Source: Leucosporidium creatinivorum (taxonomy: Eukaryota > Basidiomycota > Microbotryomycetes > Leucosporidiales > Leucosporidiaceae). Taken from it: a stretch of DNA of 64,000 nt. Position 1 is the first letter of the stretch. The number at the start of each line of letters is the position of its first letter. The notes under the pieces were generated by a model, which ran no database searches, was not told the origin of the DNA, and saw nothing but the letters and a program-made list of their open reading frames with translations. Below, piece by piece: positions 56,149-64,000 of this stretch. The stretch is from assembly GCA_001600635.1 (NCBI GenBank), contig BCKL01000005.1, forward strand, positions 437,581 to 501,580, read 5' to 3'. A program made the translations under genes and the position numbers.

Positions 56149-59100
56149 CTACTCGAGGTAATAACCGTTCTGCTGGAGCCACTGGCGAACGTCGTCGCCG
56201 TCCCTCTGGAGCCAGGAGGCGTTCGACCGGATCGACTCGATGCCCTGTAGCCGAGTGATGATTAGCTCCGAGCTGGTCATCGCAAGAGAGAGGTGGCTCA
56301 CCTGAAGCAACGCCTGGCTGTAGAGAGACGTGTCCTTGTCGGCGAAGAAGGCCTCGACGGCCAGAGCGTCCTTCTCGGTCGAGAGGCTGGCGAAGCAGGT
56401 CTTGATGACGGAGCCAATCTGGAAGTTGCCTGTGGGAAGAATAGAGGAGAGGCAGAGTCAGGAATCACCCCAAGTCACGAAAAAAAAGCAAGCAGACAAC
56501 TCACCCGTCAATCTCTTCACGAGCGGCTCATACTCCCTCTTCAACAAATCCCACAACGCCCTCCTGGCCTTCGAATTGCCCGCCAGCGCAGCCAAACAGT
56601 TCCTCAAATCCTGCGTCTTGACCTCCTTGCCCAAGAAGAATTCCATCGTCCTCTGCAACAACTCGGGCTCGCGCGCTTCGCCGAGAGCGGAGATGCAGGC
56701 TGATTTGTGTGCTGGGGTGGGTGGTGCGCGGTAGATGGAGAGGACCTATGTAGATTGAGGGACGTCAGCGAGCTGTAGAGCGGGAGAAGCGAGGAGGAAA
56801 GACACCTTCTCGTACTCGGCGCTTCCGCCGTGACGGACTGCGAAGCGGTAGATGGAGCGACGTAGGTCGGAAGGGATGAGGGAGTCGTCATCTTGCTCAA
56901 TGAGGAGGTCGAAGCGGCGTTTGTACTCGTCGGCAACCCTGTGTCAATGAACGAGAAGGTCAGCTCGACTCTCTGGATGCTCGGCGCACGCCTCGAAGAG
57001 TCGAACTCACTCCTTCTCCCCCGCCCAAGCAGCCGCATCCAACACCAACCACCTCCCCTCCCTCTCATCCTCTCCCTCCCCCTCCCTCTCCTCCCAGCCC
57101 AATCTCGCAACAACAGGCCTAACCATCTCCCTCCTCAACTTGTTCAACGCCTTCTGGATGTCCTCTTCTTGCTCCCACCAGACGTCCGACAGCTCTGACA
57201 GAGGAGTGAGAAGCTCGTCCCAGACGAGAGAGGCGGTTTCGGTGCTGTGCAGGGTAGAGATGAGGGTGAGGGAGGAGGAGGTGCGCAGGTGGCCTGAGCG
57301 CGAGAGGGCCGAGGCGTCTTGCAGGAGGTTCATGCTGTTGAGGAGGGAGGGTCAAGGTCGAGTCAGTGAGTTGGTATACACGCGAGCGCGGAGCGTGGGG
57401 CAGAGACCATACCGGTCGTCCAAGGTGAGCGACGAGTCGGGCTTGATCGCCTCCTTGGCGAGCTTCTCAAGGCGCTCGGTGGGGTAGAGAGTCCGATCTG
57501 CGAGCGAGTCCCCAGTCAGCGCCTTTCATTTGTCGGAATCGAGACACTCCGAGCACTCACAGACGCCCGTAGCCCCCGCATTGATCTTGTAAAGACCCTT
57601 CTTCCCTCCGCCGACGATGGGGAAGAAGCCCTCCCTCTCCTTGAGGAAGACGGTCCCACCGATAGAGCTCTTGTCGTCCTTATCGACGACGAGCAGTTGA
57701 AGAGGGACGTGCCAGATCGTCTCGTCCTCCTCGGGCTGCAAGTTCCGGACGCGAGCGAGTCAACAGTCAGCTCGGCGCGCGAAGAGCAAGAGGAGGCACG
57801 AGAGGCGCACCGTAGCGTCGGCAGAAGCGAGGTATCGGTTCTGGCGCACGTGGATGCCTTCGTCGGTTTCGGTGATGGTCAGGAGAGGGTATCCGATCTG
57901 CTCGGCGAAAGGGAAACGTCAGCTCAACTGAGAGGCTCCTCCTCCGCAGAAGAGATGGAGAAAGACAGAAGATGAAGCGCACCTTCTTGATCCAGCTCTC
58001 CATCATCTCTGCGACGTCGAGCCCGCTCGACTTGGCCAGGCCGGCGCAGAGGTCGGCGGTGGTGGTCGAGCCGTAGAGATGGGCTTTGAGGTAGATGGTG
58101 CTGTAGGAGTGCAGAAGAATCAGTGACCATCGAGCTCGTGCGTGCTCAGAGCGCACATCCGAGAGGGCCGAGCCGAAACTCACACCCCCTGCAAAAACCT
58201 CTCCTCCCCGATAACAGCACTCAACATCCTCAGCACACTAGCGCCCTTCGCATAGCTCACAGCATCAAAGATCTGCTGGATGGTAGCTTCGTCGGGACAG
58301 GGCATTTCGATAGGATGGGAAGAGCGGAGCGAGTCTAATGCGAGAGCGCGGCCGAGGTACTCGGTGAGGAAGGTCGAGGGGGCGCGCCAGGTCGGCTCGA
58401 TGCGCGTGATGAGGAGGAGCTCGCCGATTAGGGTGGCGAAGGATTCTGTAGGGTGTAGATCGGTTCAGCTCGGCGCTCTTCTCCCTCGGCGGGCGAAGAA
58501 CCGAACTCACCGTTCAACCATAAATTATCCCACCACCCGGGACTCACCAGATTCCCAAACCACGAATGAGCAATCTCATGACTCGTCGTGCCGACGATGC
58601 CCTTGCGCGTTTGGAGGGACGCGGAGCAAGGGTCGCAGCAGTAGACCGAGGTGCGGCCGGTGATGAGGCCCCACTGATCTCGTTTCGAGGGAGTGGGATG
58701 GAGGCGAGGAGGAGGATGTGGTGTGAGGGAGGTAGAAGGAGGAGGAGAAGTGAGCGACCGAGCTCAGCTCGGCGCGCGCGCGAGGCGGGTCGAATGGCAC
58801 TCGAACTCACATTCTCCATCGCACCCAAATCAAAGTCTGAAATGACCAACGTCCAAAGCTTTCCCAACGGATAAGGGAGATCAAAGATGCTCTCATACAT
58901 GGGTACGAGCTTCTTTGTCACGTCCAGAGCGAAGGTGGTCTGCTCGATATGGTCCCAGGTGGCGTAGAAGCGGAGGGGGACGGTTCGGCCTGTGGTGGAG
59001 AGGAAGGAGGATTCTTTGTACCTTTATGAATGGAGGTGAGGAGTTAGCGAGAGAGGAGGGAGGGGGAGAGGGAGGGGAGAGAGACATACTCGAGATCCCC

Positions 59101-60030
59101 GTTGGCGAAGGCGACGAGGTAGGATGAGATCTTGGGAGTAGTGGTGAAGGTGACGAGCTCCCACTCGGGCGAGTGGAGCGAGGGCTGGAAGGGAGGGACT
59201 AGTACCCAATCTTCTTGGTCTTCTGCTTGAGTCGCGCCGAAGCGAGGGAGGCGCACCTTCTCATTCAAGACCTCAGTCTTCTCCTCCTCCTCCTCCTTGG
59301 TCGAGGCGTCGTTCAGCTCGAACGCAGAATACTCGAACAGGTCCTCCGACCAGATCTTGCTGCGAGGGAGGTCGCCCGAGGGAGAGGCTTTGATCGATTC
59401 GACGGCCGAGTTGGAGAGGCTGACGGTCCCTTTGCGAGAGAGGAGGGTGATGTTGTAGGTCGCCTTGTACTCTGGTTCGTCGAAGCAGGGCTGTTGAGCG
59501 TAGTGGCGTGTCAGCTTGGTCGAGAGGAGAGGGGAGGAGAAAGCCGGACGTAGGAGCGCCGAGCCGAGGTCGGTTGATGCTGAGTGACGGCGTAGTAGCT
59601 CGTCTCGTTCTTGTCGTGCTTGGAGGGGTAGGAGGAGAGGTAGTATCTGTTCTGCCAGCGAGTCAGCACTCAGCTCGCTAGCCAGAAACAGGACTGGAAC
59701 TGACCCCTTCATGCTGCCATCCAACTTGCCTCCCCACCTCAAGGCAAGCCTGTAGGTCCCCTTGACCAGTCCACCATCAAAGTGAATCTGTACTCTCTCC
59801 TTCTTCTCATCCACCTCCATACGAGTAGCTTTCCTCCGTTTGGTCGACAGTCCGAGAGCGACGTCCTTGACGAGGATAGCCGCATGGAGCTGCAAAGGGG
59901 CGGCAGCGTGTAGGGTGATAAAGGGTGTAGGTTCGGGAACGTGTAGGGTGATATCTCCTACGCCGCTGAAGGTGTGGGAAGCGAGATCGGTGCGGATGGT
60001 GAGGTTGTAGTGAGAGGGTCTGTGAGAGGT

Positions 60031-60081
<51 letters not shown>

Positions 60082-60191
60082 AGCAACCACGCGGTCAGCT
60101 GGGTGTAGAGCTGTAGGAGAGTATACACTACGGGTACTCACACAGCAGTCCTAGCTAGCCTGCCTTGATTGTTCTGTAAGGAAGCAGTCAT
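56149..60191 (-). CDS. M1-family zinc aminopeptidase (Ape2/Aap1/PSA type)
   Basis: Metallopeptidase removing N-terminal residues from peptides, usually cytosolic. Thirteen or more exons, about 870 residues. N-terminus MTASLQNNQGRLARTAV spliced to PSHYNLTIRTDLASHTFSG. Substrate motif DFDLGAMEN is followed by WGLITGR. The zinc site is HEIAHSWFGN with the third ligand Glu in WLNESFATL, formed across an intron. Next comes AKGASVLRMLSAVIG. C-terminal helical domain: WWEQEEDIQKALNKLRREMV and SDLRRSIYRFAVRHGG, then GNSKARRALWDLLKREYEPL. It ends WLQQNGYYLE. The first intron (60141-60020) has 49 consecutive C on the coding strand just before its AG. Divergent from ATG15, 128 bp between the starts. Confidence 0.95.
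60031..60079 (+). repeat. 49-bp homopolymer of G in an intron
   Basis: Uninterrupted G on the plus strand, read as C in the aminopeptidase transcript. It ends about ten bases before the acceptor AG of intron 1 and so makes up the polypyrimidine tract. It is the same kind of run as 32374-32424. Confidence 0.98.
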
Positions 60192-60319
60192 GTCCAAGCG
60201 AGAGAGATTTAAAGCAGTGAAGGGCGGGAGGAGGAGCTTAAGAGAGGGAGCGACTCGGACCTCTTGGCCTCTCGCCATTCAATTGTCGGGCTACGGCCTC
60301 TGTTTCACCCACAGCGACG

Positions 60320-62215
60320 ATGCACCTACTGTCCTACAGCTTATGGCTGCTACCTCTAGCTACTACTGCCCTACAGATCCCTTTGCTCTCTACTCCTTCG
60401 TCTCCGCCACTCGCTTCTGCTCCTCTCCAACTCACTCTACGCCAATCAGTCCACATTTCACTGCACAACAACACACAACCCCCTCTACACCGACACTACT
60501 CTCCTACAGATCTACACCTTTCCTCCCTCTCCGGAGACCCACCCTCACTCTCCCTCGCTCATCAACACACTTCAACTTGGATCCCCAACTCCAATCTCGC
60601 CTTCCAAGCAGCAAGAAGACACGCTTACAGCTCCAAGCTCATCAACAAACTCGGTCTGCTGCCTACTTGGCAACATCTCCGGGATCAAGAACTAGCGGGC
60701 ACCCTCGAGTGGGAGGAGCACGAGATCCGCATGCCCAACACCTCGGATGTAGCTACCCTTGCTGCGTTGGCGAGGATGGCTAGTAATGCCTATGTAGAGG
60801 AAAGTGCAGGGAGTTGGTGGGATTTGGACGGGAAATGGAATGTCGTGAGTAGCGAGCGACCGAGCGCGAGCGACCGAGCGCGAGCGAAGTGCGCAGACAG
60901 CTGACCCTCCGCTCTCTTCTGATACTACAGTCCGACTCATTTGGATGGCAAGAGGATGGAATCCGAGGTCACGTCTTTGCGGATCCGACCAACTCGACTA
61001 TCGTCGTCGCCATCAAGGTGAGTTCTCGGCGATGAGGCTGGCTCGGCTTGAAGCAGCGCTAACCGAGGCCGAACTGACTACAGGGCACTTCGGCTACCTT
61101 CATCGGCGGAGGAGGATCTACGGGGAAGAATGACAAGACCAACGTGAGTCTCGCTAGTTCACTTCGCTCAGCTTCAGAGCGCAACCTGACCGTCTCGCCT
61201 GCTCGCCTCACTCTTCTCGATCCCTCTCCCAACCCCACCAACCTCCTCCACACCCATTTCGCTTCTCTCCTCCTCCACTCCCCTCCGCCAAACACAACAA
61301 CAACAACAGGACAACCTCCTCTTCTCCTGCTGCTGCGCCCGGGTCGACTGGTCCTGGTCCACCGTCTGCGACTGCTACTCTGGCGCCTACACCTGCGGGC
61401 AAGACTGTCTCGAGCACGCCGTAATGACCAAGAGCGCTTACTACCCCGCTGCTACCGTTTCGTCTTCTCTCCCTCTCCCCTTCTCCCTCCCGTCGCCGAG
61501 CTCTCGCTGACCTCGATGTGTGACGCCAAAATAGAACCTCTTCAACAACATCACGGCCCTCTACCCTCACTCACAAATCTGGCTCACCGGCCACTCGCTC
61601 GGCGGGTCCCTCTCGGCCATGCTTTCAAGGACCTACGGCGTCCCCTCCATCTCCTTCGAAGCACCGGGGGACCTGCTCCCCTCGCGCCGTCTGCACCTCC
61701 CCTTGCCTCCTCCCCGCTCCTCCCTCCGCTCCTCCGGTCCAGAAATCACAACCCACGTCTTCCACACAGCCGACCCCATCGCCATGGGCGTGTGCAATGG
61801 CGCTCTCTCTTCCTGTGGAGTCGCGGGCTTTGCGTTGGAGACGAGGTGTCATACGGGGGTGAGTATTGTGTATGATACGGTGGGGAGGTTGGGGTGGAGT
61901 GTGGATATTCGGACGCATAGTATTAAGCCGGTGATTGAGTTGGTGCTTGTTGAAGAGTGGGGGGTGGGGGAGGAGCAGAGGAAGAGGGAGGAGGAGGAGG
62001 AGGAGAGGGGGAAGAGGAAGAGGGATTGGGGGAGGAAGTGGGGTTGGTGGCCTCTCCCTGGCGGGGGAAAGGGCGACGATGATGGAGAGGAGGGGAAGAA
62101 GCCGAAGAAGGAGCCCGATGATGGGCAGCATTGGGGGAGAGGTGTGCCGGCGGGGGTTAGGCAGGATGATCCGGAGCAGGAGTGCGTCGAGTGTAGTAGG
62201 TGGGAGTATGAGTAG
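60320..62215 (+). CDS. ATG15: ATG15 autophagic body lipase
   Basis: Vacuolar phospholipase/lipase that dissolves autophagic bodies. Six or so exons. The N-terminal signal anchor [20 protein letters not shown] targets it to the secretory/MVB route. [19 protein letters not shown] and [20 protein letters not shown] follow, then the Cys-rich hallmark [19 protein letters not shown]. The catalytic serine motif is [16 protein letters not shown]. Family blocks [37 protein letters not shown] and [18 protein letters not shown] complete the lipase. The tail is long, Glu/Lys/Gly-rich and ends SRWEYE; it is typical only in being variable. All the residues I expect for activity are seen. Confidence 0.95.
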
Positions 62216-62480
62216 GAGAGTTGGGCGCGAGCTTCGAGGGGGGAAAGGGAGGGAGCGCCGAGGGCGATAGTGTTGTGCGATAGCTGTTCTCTGTTTACGA
62301 GCTTGTACCTTGATTAGTTTGATCGTCTTCTGCTTGTAATCTGCCTCTGTTATAGTCGTCAATCTTCGTCGAGTTGAGAGGGGTCAGACTTGCGCCGAGC
62401 CAACATGATAAGGCTCGCTCGAGCGCTCCTCTCTTGCCTTCCTCCCACTCACTCGCTCGCTTCGCCTCCGACTGCTCGTG

Positions 62481-63733
62481 ATGGAAGCTATCGCCTCTCT
62501 CACTCTCTCAGAAGAGCCTCACGAACGACCTGAGCAGCCGGCCGACTCTCCTACAGCTTCCCTCCCCGTCGAAACGGTCATCCGCATCTTCGAGCTCGCC
62601 GTCGAGGACGACCCCTTCGAAGGGCAGGCGACGACGTACGCTTTCTCTCGGGTATGCTACCAATGGTCTACAGCGGTTCCCAAGCTACCTACAGCCTACT
62701 CGGTCGCCAATGGGGAGCAGGCGTGGCGCTTGGAAGAGAAGCTCGAGGCCGAGGGACGTGCAGGCGCCGTCAAATCGCTCGCAGTGCAGGCTAGCGGGCA
62801 CAAGTTCGTGTACAGCCACCTCGTCAAAGTCTGTAGCAGCCTCGAAAGCGTGCACATGAACCTCGCGGGTCTGTCGGGAGACGCCGAAGCGCCGGCAGAC
62901 TCCCCAGTCGTTGAACTGTGCTCCTGCCCTAGGCCGGCGGTCCTTAGAGCAGCTCTCGATTGTCGGTAGCGGCGTGCTGGTGGACAGCGACATACACACG
63001 TGAGCTGGGATCCATCCATTCCGCCTCTCTTTTCGGCGGACGCTCGCGAAGCCAGAGCTGACTCGGCTTCACGTGTGCCAGGCTCCTCCTCTTTCCCATC
63101 GAATACCTCAGGCTTGCGGTCGTTGCCTTTCATGGATGGGACAATTTCGGACCTGTATTCCCTGATGACAGCCCCGCCAGTTTCCGGATTCTCGACCTCG
63201 CCGGCGATTCGAGCCTCGTCGGCGCGGTTCTCCACCATCTCTCCCGGCTCCCAGAGAAGCTTGACCCTCCGTCCTTGATCATGCGAGCTACTTCCAGCGG
63301 AAGGCTTCCGGGTGATGACCTGGTGACACGCGTCCTGGACCACTCCCATCGCTTCGGCCGAATCACTGCCCCAAACGGATGGCATATCTCGTCGACGGAC
63401 GCCCATCACATTCTCGACCGTCTCACCAACATTCAAGAGCTCGAGTTCACCTGCCAAAGCTTCCTCGACTTCGACGAATGCGGTATCCCCTCGGCCTCGC
63501 GCCTCAAATGCCTCGCCGAGCTCTGCACCCTCCGGTTCGTCGGATTTCCCATGCGCCGCCGTCTTGAGCACATCGCGCTCGCTCAGTACCTCGTTCAACT
63601 ATTTGAAAGCCCGCCACCGAAGCTCATCATCGTCAAGATCTCACCGAGCCTGCGAGACAGCTGGACTACAGCGACCCTCGGTGCCGTAGAACGAGCGGCT
63701 GAGGAGGCCGGCGTGGTGCTTGAGTACATCTGA
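62481..63733 (+). pseudogene. F-box-like/LRR family member with a frameshift
   Basis: Starts MEAIASLTLSEEPHERPEQP, close to the gene at 48708. F-box-like SLPVETVIRIFELAVEDDPF and FSRVCYQWSTAVP are intact. Exon 1 (62481-62999) is 519 nt, one off the phase-2 length needed by its GTGAGC donor. The family reading changes frame near 62885-62890, between GDAEAP and the resumed segment SLEQLSIVGSGVLVDSDIHT. Exon 2 (63082-63733) is open throughout, with LGAVERAAEEAGVVLEYI at its end and the family C-terminal block PPPKLIIVKISPSLRDSW. One frameshift with everything else intact means either a very young pseudogene or a single-base sequencing error. Confidence 0.6.
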
Positions 63734-64000
63734 GGCGAAGCCACGTGAGCAGAGCTATTTCAAAAGCTGTCGGATACCTGACCTTGACCCCCCACTCATC
63801 GCAGGAAAGTGTAGCTTGCTTGAGACGAGTTCGGCGCTAGTGTGCGGCTCGAAAGGGAGCTGACGAGCGTTGCTGTGTGAGACTTGCGCTGCTTTGATAC
63901 ATACCAGAAGTCTTATACTCTTGCGATATACCTTCTCGAGAGCCATCAGCCTGATGTAGCTTTGTCAGAGAGCGCGAAAGAGCGAAGGAGCATGCGCCGA

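Noticed and set aside
59807-60141. Poly-proline N-terminus for the aminopeptidase
   Set aside because: The run lies in intron 1: a GTGAGT donor and a CACAG acceptor remove it and restore the usual PSHYNLTI start.
1-64000. CRISPR arrays, prokaryotic operons, rRNA or recognisable retroelements
   Set aside because: No regularly spaced direct repeats, no rRNA blocks and no reverse transcriptase, integrase or terminal-repeat signatures were seen; the intron-rich genes are eukaryotic.

Overview
The window is nuclear DNA from a basidiomycete fungus. It is GC-rich and gene-dense, and almost every gene is cut by several short introns (about 50-100 nt) with a CTGAC-type branch site just before the 3' AG. 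The mix of class I myosin, ATG15, COG4, URI1/Bud27, a priA-like secreted Cys-rich protein and many F-box/LRR paralogues fits a yeast-like basidiomycete. Pucciniomycotina (red-yeast-like) is my best guess, by inference only. I see no prophage, CRISPR, rRNA or recognisable retroelement.

Layout: an Ala/Ser-rich protein (0.55-1.4 kb); an RBR E3 ligase and, divergent to it, a decayed F-box/LRR gene (2.2-4.5 kb); an unknown six-exon gene (4.9-6.1 kb); an intact F-box/LRR gene (6.5-7.8 kb); class I myosin (8.6-14.1 kb) divergent from URI1 (14.4-17.5 kb); an LRR protein (17.7-19.1 kb). At 19.2-27.0 kb a large inverted repeat surrounds a four-TM membrane protein and pyruvate decarboxylase. An ISC1-type phospholipase C diverges from a TBC protein (27.2-31.2 kb), followed by the priA-like protein (32.5-34.7 kb). 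A two-gene cassette (FMP52-like oxidoreductase plus RBR E3) occurs twice in inverted orientation (36.0-38.4 and 43.2-45.6 kb) around dCMP deaminase, a START-like DUF3074 protein and mitochondrial ribosomal bL9. Then come two F-box/LRR paralogues (45.9-48.7 kb), COG4, a small coiled-coil protein that may be a kinetochore subunit, a GH18 chitinase, an M1 aminopeptidase, ATG15 and a further F-box/LRR gene with a frameshift (62.5-63.7 kb).

Two themes stand out. First, ubiquitin-type genes are concentrated here: three RBR E3s and five members of one F-box/LRR family lie in 64 kb, in both intact and decaying states, which suggests birth-and-death evolution. Second, there are inverted duplications at two scales. 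One has mirror-identical ambiguous bases (N), pointing to a collapsed consensus placed twice. Coordinates for spliced genes run from start codon to stop codon; exon junctions were inferred by eye from GT-AG sites and reading-frame continuity.
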